Positions 1 through 8,910 of a stretch of 64,000 bases of DNA are shown piece after piece. How positions within the stretch are numbered: the first letter of the stretch is position 1; each line of letters opens with the position of its first letter. The notes beneath the pieces are model-generated. The model did not search any database. It was given only the letters and a program-made list of their open reading frames with translations, and was not told the origin of the DNA. The stretch is from positions 1 to 64,000 of the forward strand of contig DUVP01000032.1 in assembly GCA_012840975.1 (NCBI GenBank). Direction: 5' to 3'. The translations under genes were made by a program, and so were the position numbers. The stretch comes from Mogibacterium sp. Its GTDB lineage: Bacteria; Bacillota; Clostridia; Peptostreptococcales; Anaerovoracaceae.

Positions 1-1301
1 AAATGTGATTTAAGAACGTAAGTATAGTGATAAATCATTTCATCTGTAAGAGGTCCGACAGCGATAGTCCTTGTTATATCAGTTGTTCCGTCAAGATACT
101 GGCCGCCTGAATCCATAAGCAGAAACCCCTCCGGCTTAATTGTCAGATTAGTTTCCTCTGTCGGTGCATAGTGAATTATTGCCCCGTTCGGTCCATATCC
201 TGAGATAGTTTCAAAACTTATATCAAAGCAATCTTTCTGTTCTAAACGGCGTGCCTGAAGATAATCTGCTGCATCTATCTCGGTTAGTTTTCCGTCAGCG
301 ACATTTTTCTTAAGCCATGAAATGAAATTAACCATTGCCGCACCGTCTTTGATATGAGCATTAATAGTGCTCTTTATTTCACTCTCATTCTTGATTGCCT
401 TTGCCATTGCGACAGGTGTCATTTCCTCAATAAGGTTAGATCCTCCGACAGCTTTATGACAGATTTTCGCAAGTGAGTAATTTGCAGAACCCGGATCAAG
501 CCAAAGTGTTTTATCTTCCGGAATTTCTGCTACAGCTTTTTCAATATCTTCGTAGTTTTCCGTTTTCACAAAGCTAAGTCTTTCCGGCAGCTCTCCGTCA
601 ATAGCTCCATTCATTACAAATAATCTGACATCATCATGACTCAGCAGAGTGTATCCAAAGAATACAGGGGTGTATGCAACATCACTGCCTCTCAAATTGA
701 AAAGCCAGGCTGTTTCCATCAAATCTGTAAGAAGGAGATAGTCCGCTCCTTTTTCTTTCATCTCCTGTCTGATGTTTGCAATTTTTTGCTCTGCAGTAAG
801 CCCCACGCTCCCAACAGGAAGTTCAAACAGCTCGGTAGCTTTGTGTTCCGGTCTGTCAGTCCAGACTTCATCAACAAGATCCTTATCATACTTTATTGAG
901 ACATCATATTTTGTAAGTATTTTTTCAAGAGAAAGACCCGTAACAGCAGGTAGAACTTTCCCATAAAATCCAAGAACACTCCCTTTATTTTTCGAAGCAT
1001 AATCTTCCAGGAATTCTTCAATTGTAGGAATCCCGGGTTCAGCCATCTTCATAAGCTCGATACCTGTTCCTTCAAGCTGCGTCTCTGCCTGAATGAAATA
1101 TCTCGCATCTGTCCACAAATACGCACCTTCACTGTTAACAAGAAGTTCCCCTGCCTCACCTGTAAGATTCGTCAGAAACTCTCTGCACTTAAAGAAATCG
1201 TTAACATACTCCGAACTGTGATAATCACCCGACGGGACGTAGTATATATCTATGTCATGCTCACGCATTTTCTCTCTTAATTTAAGTATTTCTTTTTTCA
1301 T
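1..1301 (-). CDS. Xaa-Pro aminopeptidase, M24B family (partial, C-terminus outside window)
   Basis: Not in the ORF track because its stop lies beyond the left edge. Reading the minus strand from ATG at 1301 gives about 433 residues beginning MKKEILKLREKMREHDIDIYY, with a GGAG ribosome site upstream. The two creatinase-type N-terminal domains are complete. The catalytic pita-bread domain has begun, shown by the metal-site stretch LLMDSGGQYLDGTTDITRTI, which carries the two metal-binding aspartates of M24 peptidases. Bacterial three-domain members are near 590 residues, so roughly a quarter is missing. The family removes N-terminal residues preceding proline from peptides in the cytoplasm, which fits peptide and amino-acid use by this organism. 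Confidence 0.93.
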   Translation of the reverse strand, partial: MKKEILKLREKMREHDIDIYYVPSGDYHSSEYVNDFFKCREFLTNLTGEAGELLVNSEGAYLWTDARYFIQAETQLEGTGIELMKMAEPGIPTIEEFLEDYASKNKGSVLGFYGKVLPAVTGLSLEKILTKYDVSIKYDKDLVDEVWTDRPEHKATELFELPVGSVGLTAEQKIANIRQEMKEKGADYLLLTDLMETAWLFNLRGSDVAYTPVFFGYTLLSHDDVRLFVMNGAIDGELPERLSFVKTENYEDIEKAVAEIPEDKTLWLDPGSANYSLAKICHKAVGGSNLIEEMTPVAMAKAIKNESEIKSTINAHIKDGAAMVNFISWLKKNVADGKLTEIDAADYLQARRLEQKDCFDISFETISGYGPNGAIIHYAPTEETNLTIKPEGFLLMDSGGQYLDGTTDITRTIAVGPLTDEMIYHYTYVLKSH

Positions 1302-1355
1302 TTGTCGGTACTCCTTCTATGTATTTGAGACTTTATTATGTTTTACAGCACAATA

Positions 1356-1383
1356 AAACAGCCTCTACAAGTAGAGTCTGTTT
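1356..1383 (-). terminator. Rho-independent terminator after the selenoprotein candidate
   Basis: Minus-strand hairpin AAACAG-a-CTCTAC-tt-GTAGAG-g-CTGTTT, 12 base pairs around one symmetrical mismatch, followed by TTATTG. It lies between the TGA-containing gene and the aminopeptidase gene, so the two are probably separate transcripts. Confidence 0.65.
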
Positions 1384-1540
1384 CGGTTAAAATTTTCAGA
1401 ACATGTCAAATGTTCGCATAATCTATAAAATGTCCAATCGTTTAAAATTATTACAACTCTGAAATAACTACCTTTGCTATTTTAACGCTAAGAGGATATC
1501 ATATCAACCCCTTTTTTGAACATATGTGCATAATATCCTA

Positions 1541-1858
1541 TTATATGCTGCATTGGACTTTAGGTGATACTCCGGTTACATTAAATGATTTGAACCATAG
1601 AAATTTGTTAAGGTATACTCTTATTACATCAGAATCAATCTGTAAATTTTTTGAAAGGAAGAGCTTCATTCCTTCTTCTGTTTCATATATCTCATAATTC
1701 TTGCTGATTGATTCTGCCATTGTTTCGGACACAACCCTTGTATCCACAGCCGTATAGGCACCTGTTCAGCAATAATTCTGATATGCAGTAAGAGCCACTC
1801 CGGCTGCTTCGTTTTCTTTTATATAATCTTTCAGTTTTTGTGAAAATACTATTCTCAT
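1541..1858 (-). CDS. Probable selenoprotein, HesB-like / CC-Se motif type, TGA read as selenocysteine
   Basis: The ORF track shows only the distal 68 codons (1541..1747, opening at GTG). The same frame runs upstream through one TGA (1766-1768) to an ATG at 1858, which has a strong AAAGGAGG site seven bases before it. The full product is about 105 residues: 30 residues ending YQNYC, the TGA, then TGAYTAVDTRVV and onward. The TGA directly follows a cysteine, giving Cys-Sec where related proteins would have Cys-Cys. N-terminal MRIVFSQKLKDYI and the C-terminal half recall small HesB/IscA-like proteins and the family I remember as CC/Se motif (seleno)proteins; neither could be checked here. Function unknown, likely redox or metal related. 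The alternative is a pseudogene with one nonsense mutation, but no other damage is visible. Confidence 0.72.
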
Positions 1859-2010
1859 TTGTGAGCCTCCTTTTATATGCATCAACATTCTTAAATATTA
1901 AAGAATGTCCTGTTTTTCTTGTTGGTTGTATTTTAACACTATTATTTTTTTCTATCTGTGACTAAGTCACCTATAAGGTTTATCTATATGCAATATATAT
2001 CTGTGAAACT

Positions 2011-2040
2011 TAAAAACCGCAGAACATTACGATTCTGCAG
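2011..2040 (-). terminator. Terminator of the ZIP transporter gene
   Basis: Minus-strand hairpin CTGCAGAA...TTCTGCGG with an eight-base loop, followed by TTTTTAAG. It begins about 40 bases after the zupT stop. The rest of 1859-2078 holds no gene that I can see. Confidence 0.75.
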
Positions 2041-2078
2041 TTATAATTAACTCGTTTTTCAGACTTTAACCTACAGGT

Positions 2079-2888
2079 TTAAATAAATAAGAGTAAACTT
2101 AAGGCCATTACTGCCATTCCTGCAATAAGGCCGTATATGGAAAGATGGTGTTCTCCATACTCCCTTGCACTAGGAAGTAATCCGTCCAGACTGATATACA
2201 CCATAATACCTGCGACCGAGGCAAATATAAAACCGAATACCGTGTCATTAAAAAACCTGTGCAACAACAGATATCCGATAAGAGCGCCTGTCGGTTCGGA
2301 AAGTCCGGACAGGAAAGAAAGTTTAAAAGCTTTCCATCGATTCCCGGTAGCATAAAATATAGGCACGGCTACAGCTATCCCTTCCGGAATATTATGTATC
2401 GCTATCGCTACGGCGATAGATACCCCGAGTTTCGGATCATACAAAGCAGCTGTGAATGTAGCCATCCCCTCCGGAAAGTTATGTATTGCTATTGCAAGAG
2501 CCGTGACAAATCCCATGCGCATAAGATTTGTCTTGTGAGATTCGCTCTGTCCGTCCATCTCTTCGACCGTATGAACCTCATGTGGGTTTTCTACTTCAGG
2601 GACGAGCTTATCTATAAGAGCTATCAAAAGTATGCCGAAGAAAAAGCCTCCGACTGTAGCCCAGTTACCCATCCTTTCACCTAAATCTGCGACTAGCGCC
2701 TCCTGTGCTTTTTGAAATATATCCACAAAAGATATATAAATCATTACCCCTGCAGAAAATCCAAGTGCAACCGACAAAAACTTTTTATTCGTCCTGTTTG
2801 TAAGCAGTGCAAGAGCACTGCCTATACCTGTTGCAAGACCGGCAAACAAGGTAAGTGAAAATGCAAATATTACTGTTGAAGTCTCCAT
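2079..2888 (-). CDS. zupT: ZIP-family metal transporter ZupT
   Basis: 269 residues, the usual ZupT length, with about eight membrane helices. The two metal-binding signatures are intact: HNFPEG near residue 136 and HNIPEG near residue 165, on helices IV and V. An acidic/histidine loop ([16 protein letters not shown]) lies between helices III and IV. The family imports zinc and other divalent metals (iron, manganese, cobalt) across the inner membrane without ATP. The gene stands alone, with a terminator behind it and a differently directed function upstream. Substrate preference cannot be read from the sequence. Confidence 0.9.
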   Translation of the reverse strand: METSTVIFAFSLTLFAGLATGIGSALALLTNRTNKKFLSVALGFSAGVMIYISFVDIFQKAQEALVADLGERMGNWATVGGFFFGILLIALIDKLVPEVENPHEVHTVEEMDGQSESHKTNLMRMGFVTALAIAIHNFPEGMATFTAALYDPKLGVSIAVAIAIHNIPEGIAVAVPIFYATGNRWKAFKLSFLSGLSEPTGALIGYLLLHRFFNDTVFGFIFASVAGIMVYISLDGLLPSAREYGEHHLSIYGLIAGMAVMALSLLLFI

Positions 2889-2945
2889 ATTAAAATCTCT
2901 TTCTTTAATTTAAGCAACCCGTTAGAAAAGAAACGGGATTCTGCT

Positions 2946-5900
2946 TCATTTCCTTTTAAGGAATTCTTCCAATGCTGTCGGCGACAAAGGCTTTGAATAA
3001 TAGTATCCTTGTATTTCATCACAGTCCATACTTTTCAAAAAATCCGCCTGTTCCTTAGTTTCCACACCTTCTGCTGTAATATCCGCCATAAGATTTTTAG
3101 CTAACGAGATGATCGTTCTAACTATGAAAAATTTCTTCTTCTTTGAAAGAATATCATCTACAATGGTTTTGTCTATTTTTATTCTACTAAAAGGTACCAG
3201 CTCCAGGCGATGTAATGATGAATACCCCCTACCGAAATCATCGATAGCGATACTTATTCCCAATTCTTTTAATTTAAATAGTTTATCAATTGTATCCGTG
3301 AAGTTTTTAGACATCATCGTTTCTGTGATTTCAACCTCAATATATTTCGGTTCAACCTTGCTTTCTTCTAAAAGCCTTGAAAAATTGAAAATAAAATCAT
3401 TTCTTTGAAACTGCACAACTGATACGTTTATAGAAAAACGAAGAGGAGGCAATCCTTTTGCAATAAGTTCCTGATGCAGCTTAAGTGCTTGTTCCAATAC
3501 CCAGAACCCTACATCATGAATCAATCCGGTTTGCTCAAGTATCGGGATAAATATATCCGGTGATATTCTTTTTTTATTGTCATATTGCCATCTGAGCAGA
3601 GCCTCAACCCCAACAGTTTTTTCCGTTTTGCAACTAATCTGAGGCTGAAATTCCAGATAAAACTCATCATTCTCCATCGAATGAAAAAGCCTATTAGTAA
3701 GTAAGGTGTTTTCCGCAATACGACTTTTCAGTTGCTCCGAACAGAAAACAATCTTATTATCAGAATCTTTCGCTTCATATCCTGCCAAATCAGCATTCTT
3801 TAAAAGAGTATTTGCATCTATTCCATCATCCGGATATACGGCAATGCCTATAGCGGGACTAACAAATAACGCTTCTATTCTATCTTTTGGTAATATAGGA
3901 TCAGAAAAAGCATCGACGATTTTATTTGCACACTCCTCTATTTGCTCAATAGTTTCAGCAAGAGGCATAACAACAACAAACTTGCCTTCTCCAATCCTTG
4001 ATATATAACATCCTTTCTTCATCAGATTTTTAAGAATCGATGCCGATTCTATCACTATCTGCTCTCCTGTATTGTGTCCGAATGTATCGTTAATCATCCT
4101 TAGATTGTCTAATTCAACATCAAAAATCACCAGCTTTTCTGATTCTTTCCTGTTATATATTATTTCATCCAAGGTTTTTTTAAGCATATTCCTGTTAGCT
4201 AATTTTGTAGCTTCATCAAAATAAGCATAGTTGTATATCCTTTCTTCGTATAAGACTTTTTTTCTTGTGTCGCCAAGTATATTTGCAATAATTCTTAAAA
4301 AGTTTAATCGACTTTCTGTGAAATTTGTATCACTTTTCTCTATATATTCAACGATAAAAAATCCATACGGTTTTTCGCCTGCTGTTATTGGTAATGCATA
4401 GAAAGAGTTTATTCCCCTTGAAGCGAAAAAGTCTCTTTGGTTTTCAGCCTCGTTATCTAAAACATTCGTAACATCTTCACACAATATAGGCTGATTTTGA
4501 GTTATTAAAGGTTTAACTTCGGGAAAATCTGCTGTCTTAAACTTTGTTCCCGTATAAAAAGGATTTGTCGTAACATCAATATCTTTTATATACGTATTTA
4601 TAATCGTTGCGTTTTCATATTCTGCGTCGAACTCTAATAAATATGCACTGTCATAGTTGAGTATTCCGGCAGCCATTTCAAACATTTCACCGATTTTCTC
4701 TTTAGCATTTTCATTATTGATCGAAATAAATTTTGTTGAAATTTTTTCAAGTGTTTCCTGTTCTTTTGAAAATCTATGATACCCCCGCAGTTTTGAGTCA
4801 TATTCGTTCGTTAAATATCGCACAGCAACATATGAAAGTACAATAACAAAAATTCTTTTTAAATACTGAGAATTATCGATAGTAAAAGAAACGTTCGGAT
4901 AAATTATCCAAAGGAGAACTTGAGTTACCAGAGTTGCTCCCAAAAATAGAGCTGCATGGGTATCGCTATTAAGAACAACAGTATATAGAAGAAAAATTAT
5001 ATACACTGACCATACTGTTGCTCCTCCCACATTAATATCCTTAATTATGAAAAAAGTCATGCCCACTATGCTTGTTATCAGGAAGAGGGTATCCTGAATT
5101 TTATGTTTTTTTGTTATATGAGGTATAAATCTTAAAAATATACCAAGATTAATCACAAGGAAGGCAAGTAAAAGTTCACTTGCTATATTTTCTCCTCCAA
5201 TAAAATATCCTGAATAAAATGATGATGCTGCCCCGATTGCAAATATGGCTGCTGCTGTTTCAAACAAACGTAATCGATTTTCTTCTGATAAAATGACGGA
5301 GTCCGGAGATATAAATTCAACCTTTGTTCTTTCAATAAGAACACCAAACTTTCTCAATGTTATAAACAAAAAAATTGTTGGAAGAATTAAAAACAGAAGC
5401 GTAAGTTTAGGCATCTGCACGAACCCCAATATGCCGGGCAGAATATCCGTTATCGACCCCATTACAAATGGGAGAGTCATGGATATTAGAAAATATGTTA
5501 CATAACGCTTCAAGGGCGTATCAGGCCCAATTTTTTTCCACCAGCGAATAAGTAACATAAAAGTTATAACTGTATATGTAATATAATATATGTTAATCCA
5601 GATCTGTCCAATATTCGCAGAAAGTGAATTCCTCCATCCAAAGACGCTCGGCACCATTTCATATTGTTTCTCTGCAAGAAGTCCAAAAGGCGCAAACAGA
5701 ATTATATTTATCAAGGTGGGTAAATAAAGCATAATAAACATAATTCGATTATTTAATCGTTTTTCAGTTTTTGTCAGAATGAATGCAAAGTGAAGTAAAA
5801 AGCTGTGAAAAAAGCTCCAGCCAAAAACTGTCATACATCTCCAGAAAGCACTCGACTCTGCCGTTGGTGCTGAGTTTGAGATGGAATATGCAAATGACCA

Positions 5901-6041
5901 GATTGCCATTGAACTTGTTATTAACAGAAACAGTCTGTTGGTCTTGCTTTTTGCATTAGCAGCTACCGTATACGTACCAAAAACCATATAAAAAAAGCCG
6001 CAAATATAGTAAAAAGTTGATACCAGTAAACTATATTTCAT
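2946..6041 (-). CDS. Membrane-bound GAF-GGDEF-EAL cyclic-di-GMP protein
   Basis: 1031 residues with the strong start site CTGGAGGTGAGAGCATG. Residues 1-240 form a seven-helix membrane region like the histidine-kinase 7TM sensor domain, and a second membrane cluster spans about 260-420. A GAF-like domain follows (about 430-600), then GGDEF (about 605-765) and EAL (about 780-1031). The GGDEF signature is degraded to GEGKF, so cyclase activity is unlikely. The EAL domain keeps GVEALLRW, INVSVVQF, VEITET, AIDDFGRGYSSL, KIDKTIV and AEGVET, the metal and catalytic residues of an active phosphodiesterase. I infer a membrane sensor that hydrolyses c-di-GMP. It is transcribed alone from the promoter listed at 6146-6174. 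Confidence 0.88.
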   Translation of the reverse strand: MKYSLLVSTFYYICGFFYMVFGTYTVAANAKSKTNRLFLLITSSMAIWSFAYSISNSAPTAESSAFWRCMTVFGWSFFHSFLLHFAFILTKTEKRLNNRIMFIMLYLPTLINIILFAPFGLLAEKQYEMVPSVFGWRNSLSANIGQIWINIYYITYTVITFMLLIRWWKKIGPDTPLKRYVTYFLISMTLPFVMGSITDILPGILGFVQMPKLTLLFLILPTIFLFITLRKFGVLIERTKVEFISPDSVILSEENRLRLFETAAAIFAIGAASSFYSGYFIGGENIASELLLAFLVINLGIFLRFIPHITKKHKIQDTLFLITSIVGMTFFIIKDINVGGATVWSVYIIFLLYTVVLNSDTHAALFLGATLVTQVLLWIIYPNVSFTIDNSQYLKRIFVIVLSYVAVRYLTNEYDSKLRGYHRFSKEQETLEKISTKFISINNENAKEKIGEMFEMAAGILNYDSAYLLEFDAEYENATIINTYIKDIDVTTNPFYTGTKFKTADFPEVKPLITQNQPILCEDVTNVLDNEAENQRDFFASRGINSFYALPITAGEKPYGFFIVEYIEKSDTNFTESRLNFLRIIANILGDTRKKVLYEERIYNYAYFDEATKLANRNMLKKTLDEIIYNRKESEKLVIFDVELDNLRMINDTFGHNTGEQIVIESASILKNLMKKGCYISRIGEGKFVVVMPLAETIEQIEECANKIVDAFSDPILPKDRIEALFVSPAIGIAVYPDDGIDANTLLKNADLAGYEAKDSDNKIVFCSEQLKSRIAENTLLTNRLFHSMENDEFYLEFQPQISCKTEKTVGVEALLRWQYDNKKRISPDIFIPILEQTGLIHDVGFWVLEQALKLHQELIAKGLPPLRFSINVSVVQFQRNDFIFNFSRLLEESKVEPKYIEVEITETMMSKNFTDTIDKLFKLKELGISIAIDDFGRGYSSLHRLELVPFSRIKIDKTIVDDILSKKKKFFIVRTIISLAKNLMADITAEGVETKEQADFLKSMDCDEIQGYYYSKPLSPTALEEFLKRK

Positions 6042-6145
6042 GCTCTCACCTCCAGTAGCAAGGTTTTATCTACAACGATTATGGGTTCCTTACTAAATTT
6101 TCCGTTTTTTAACAAGTTCGTTAATTTTTTTAGAATCTTGCTTGC

Positions 6146-6174
6146 ATTCTAACACCGCTATATATTTATATCAA
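6146..6174 (-). promoter_or_regulatory. Sigma-A type promoter for the GGDEF/EAL gene
   Basis: Minus strand TTGATA, 17 bases, TAGAAT. It lies about 105 bases before the start codon, and the rest of 6042-6297 holds no recognisable gene. Confidence 0.55.
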
Positions 6175-6297
6175 CGGTTTTCAATAGTCTTAATCATTGG
6201 CGAGAAAGAGGTACCCTCCTCAGAAAACATGCTAAAACTGGACCTATAACTTAACACCTGCATAAGATCTGAAACAGTTTAAATACAGCACCTATAG

Positions 6298-6346
6298 AGA
6301 AAAACCGCCTGCTGACAAAACATCTTTTATCAACAGGCGGTTTTTG
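6298..6346 (-). terminator. Terminator after tRNA-Leu
   Basis: A stem of CCGCCTGTTGA against TCAGCAGGCGG flanked by AAAAA and TTTTT, so it can stop transcription from either side. It starts a few bases after the CCA end of the tRNA on the minus strand. Confidence 0.85.
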
Positions 6347-6349
6347 ATT

Positions 6350-6434
6350 TGGTGCGGATGAAAGGACTCGAACCTTCACGAAGTTACTCACACGGACCTG
6401 AACCGTGCGCGTCTGCCAATTCCGCCACATCCGC
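6350..6434 (-). tRNA. tRNA-Leu, anticodon CAG
   Basis: The minus strand reads GCGGATG TG GCGGAATTGGCAGACGC, then CACGG-TTCAGGT-CCGTG, a long variable arm, the T arm TTCGAGTCC and acceptor CATCCGC-ACCA with CCA encoded. The seven-base acceptor stem pairs fully. The anticodon loop TTCAGGT gives CAG, reading CUG leucine codons. The long variable arm fits a class II tRNA. It is a single gene with its own promoter and terminator. Confidence 0.96.
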
Positions 6435-6440
6435 ATATTT

Positions 6441-6464
6441 TGGCGTACCAAACAAAGTACGCCA
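6441..6464 (-). other. Inverted repeat in the tRNA-Leu leader
   Basis: TGGCGTAC-tttgttt-GGTACGCCA lies between the predicted transcription start and the mature 5' end of tRNA-Leu. It would form a hairpin on the precursor, possibly guiding 5' processing. Confidence 0.4.
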
Positions 6465-6467
6465 GCC

Positions 6468-6496
6468 ATTATATAACACTGGAACTATTCTGTCGA
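6468..6496 (-). promoter_or_regulatory. Promoter for tRNA-Leu
   Basis: Minus strand TCGACA, 17 bases, TATAAT: one mismatch in the -35 box, a perfect -10 box and ideal spacing. The predicted start is about 25 bases before the tRNA. Confidence 0.7.
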
Positions 6497-6523
6497 GTAG
6501 CTAAACAAAAGATTCAAATTTAA

Positions 6524-6811
6524 TTAATCTTCATCCTCTTCAGACATTATAGCATCAAACTCAGCAGCTGCAGCGTCGAATTCTTCCTCTGATTCTATCT
6601 CGTTGATTTCGAATTCTTCGTCGTTAATCTGCTTGTATTCATAGATGTAAACATCATCAGTTCCGTCATCAGGTGCAAGAGCTATGTATTCTTTATCATT
6701 CAGCTCGAATGTACCCATAACATAGCAATCCACTGCTGTGTCATCATCAAATTCTAAGGTGATGATATCCTCTTCTTCTTCGATATCTACTTTCTTAATT
6801 TCGTCTGACAT
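6524..6811 (-). CDS. DUF1292 acidic protein
   Basis: The track begins at 6844, but the start is better placed at the ATG of MSDEIKKVDIEEEED, which has AAAGGAGATTGCGAG directly upstream. This gives 95 residues. It is very acidic, with beta-strand-like segments (IITLEFDDDTAVDCYVMGTFELNDKEYIALAP) typical of the DUF1292 family found across Firmicutes. The family has no established function. It lies 120 bases downstream of uvrC on the same strand. Confident of the family, not of any role. Confidence 0.85.
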   Translation of the reverse strand: MSDEIKKVDIEEEEDIITLEFDDDTAVDCYVMGTFELNDKEYIALAPDDGTDDVYIYEYKQINDEEFEINEIESEEEFDAAAAEFDAIMSEEDED

Positions 6812-6931
6812 CTCGCAATCTCCTTTCTTGAAATGCTTAATCAATATACCACTTAAACATTAATTTATCAAGAGCTGAGCAATATTGATTTAAAACTTCC
6901 AGACGTTTTTACAAATAATTACTCGATAAAA

Positions 6932-8908
6932 TCAATTTTTCTCATTAAAAAAGATCTTTATTTCCTCTGCAACCTTGCTATTCATGCCTTTAACAGAAAG
7001 AAGTTCTTCAAGTGACGCTTTCTTAATTGCTTCTATATTACCGAATTTTGAAAGCAATGCCGTCCTTCTCTTCGGACCGACACCCGGTATTTCTTCAAGC
7101 GCTGACTTAATCATCCTCTTACCTCTGACGCCCGACATATAGGTTATTGCAAATCTGTGGACTTCCTCCTGAATGTTTCCGCAATAAGTAAAGAGTAATT
7201 TTCTTTTTATAAGTTCAATCTCACTTCCGTCTTCAAAAACTATGGCTCTTGTTCGGTGAAAATCGTCCTTTACCAGGCCGACAACAGGTATTCCAATGCG
7301 AAACGCATCTATCACAGCTTTTGCTGCCCTCACATGTCCAAGTCCGCCATCTATAAAAATAATATCCGGATATTTACTGAAACCTTTATCACCTTTTAAT
7401 GCGCGTTTAAATCTTCTATACAGAGTTTCCCTGATGCTTCCATAGTCATCCCCCTCAGATGTTCTTATCCTGAATTTACGATAATCTTTCTTAACAGGTT
7501 TTTTCCCTTCGTATACAACCATTGCTCCAACAGTATCAAGACCGTTCAGATTAGAGATATCATATGCCTCAATCCTGTATTCTCTTTCGTCACCTTCAGA
7601 TATCAAGACTGCGGGATTTCCGCTTATATTGCAGGCTTTTTCAATAATTTCAGCAATTTCTTTTCTGAGTTTATTCTTTCGGTCTTTATCTCTCTCTGCT
7701 CTTTCATCGAGAGATTTTGCAAGTTCAACAGAATCCTCTATCGCCATTTTCATTAAAGCCTTCTTCTCTCCTCTTTCAGGTATAACAAGGTATGTCTTGT
7801 GCAATACATCGTTCCCCGATTCCACATTTTCCATATTGACCTTATTCATCGCCTTTTCCAAAAGGTTTTTTTCTTCAATATCATAAGGCATCAATATCTC
7901 ACGCGGAAGCATCGTAAGCCCAAGATAATGCTGTTTAAGAAATATGCTGAGAAGTTTACCCGGTGTCAGTGAAATATCATGTATAAGCGGCTTGCTGTTT
8001 TTTTTTGTGTTTTCTGATATTTTCTCTACCTTACCGCCATAATCAGCCTCTTCTCTGACATAAGTTATTTCACGACTATTTAACTTTCCGTCTCTTACTT
8101 TGTACTGTGCAACAACTCGCGTCTTATCGGTTATAACAGGAACAAGTATATCAATGTCGCGATCTTTAACCATCGAAGCTCTTTGAATCTCTCCTAATTG
8201 TCTTAAAGAAGTCAGATAATCCCTGTATTTTGCAGCATCTTCATACTCCATTTTCTCTGAAGCATCATTCATCCTGGATTCCAGTGAAGCTATGAGGTCA
8301 GAGTCTTGACCGCTTAGAATATCAATAATCTCTCTAATCATTACTTCATATTCTTCTTTGCTTATTTTCCCAATACAAACACCCTTACATTTACCTATAA
8401 AGTAATTTAAACAAGGTCGTACACCCGCTTTGAAAGATGTCTGTCTACATTTCTTAAGCGGATATATCTCCTCTATCATTTTAATTATACGTAATATTGC
8501 TCCGGAATTCGTATACGGTCCGAAATACTGATTCCCGTCACGTACAAGTCTTCTTGTTCTAAGTAGCCTTGGAAAATCTTCAGTTTTGGTTATTTGGATA
8601 TAAGGATATGTTTTATCGTCTTTTAGTAAAACATTATATTTTGGTGTATATTTCTTGATAAGGTTACACTCTAATATGAGAGCCTCCATTTCAGATGCAC
8701 AAGTCATATAGTCAAACTCGGCAATATTTGAGACTAAAGCTCTCATTTTAGGATCTGACTGTGAAGTTTTCTGATTGAAATAGGAACGTACTCGGCTTTT
8801 TAAATTGACCGCTTTGCCCACATAGATAACTTCCCCCAGGTTATCCTTATGCATATATACCCCGGGGCCTGTCGGTAGTTTTTTCAGTTCCTCTTCAATA
8901 ACAAACAT
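6932..8908 (-). CDS. uvrC: Excinuclease ABC subunit C
   Basis: 658 residues. UvrC makes both incisions around a DNA lesion after UvrA/UvrB recognition. Domains in order: GIY-YIG nuclease at the N-terminus (GPGVYMHKDNLGEVIYVGKA), a cysteine cluster (KKCRQTSFKAGVRPCLNYFIGKCKGVC), a UVR motif near 205-235 for UvrB contact, the RNase H-like nuclease domain with IDGGLGHVRAAK, and helix-hairpin-helix motifs at the end (IPGVGPKRRTALLSKFGN). The start lies only two bases after the stop of the DacF-like gene, so the two are probably co-transcribed and translationally coupled. Confidence 0.97.
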   Translation of the reverse strand: MFVIEEELKKLPTGPGVYMHKDNLGEVIYVGKAVNLKSRVRSYFNQKTSQSDPKMRALVSNIAEFDYMTCASEMEALILECNLIKKYTPKYNVLLKDDKTYPYIQITKTEDFPRLLRTRRLVRDGNQYFGPYTNSGAILRIIKMIEEIYPLKKCRQTSFKAGVRPCLNYFIGKCKGVCIGKISKEEYEVMIREIIDILSGQDSDLIASLESRMNDASEKMEYEDAAKYRDYLTSLRQLGEIQRASMVKDRDIDILVPVITDKTRVVAQYKVRDGKLNSREITYVREEADYGGKVEKISENTKKNSKPLIHDISLTPGKLLSIFLKQHYLGLTMLPREILMPYDIEEKNLLEKAMNKVNMENVESGNDVLHKTYLVIPERGEKKALMKMAIEDSVELAKSLDERAERDKDRKNKLRKEIAEIIEKACNISGNPAVLISEGDEREYRIEAYDISNLNGLDTVGAMVVYEGKKPVKKDYRKFRIRTSEGDDYGSIRETLYRRFKRALKGDKGFSKYPDIIFIDGGLGHVRAAKAVIDAFRIGIPVVGLVKDDFHRTRAIVFEDGSEIELIKRKLLFTYCGNIQEEVHRFAITYMSGVRGKRMIKSALEEIPGVGPKRRTALLSKFGNIEAIKKASLEELLSVKGMNSKVAEEIKIFFNEKN

Positions 8909-8910
8909 TA

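Noticed and set aside
1541-1747. 68-aa ORF as an independent gene starting at GTG
   Set aside because: No ribosome site before that GTG, while the frame continues upstream through TGA to a strong start.
6251-6469. 72-aa minus-strand ORF over the tRNA
   Set aside because: It is read through tRNA-Leu and its terminator; no coding character or ribosome site.
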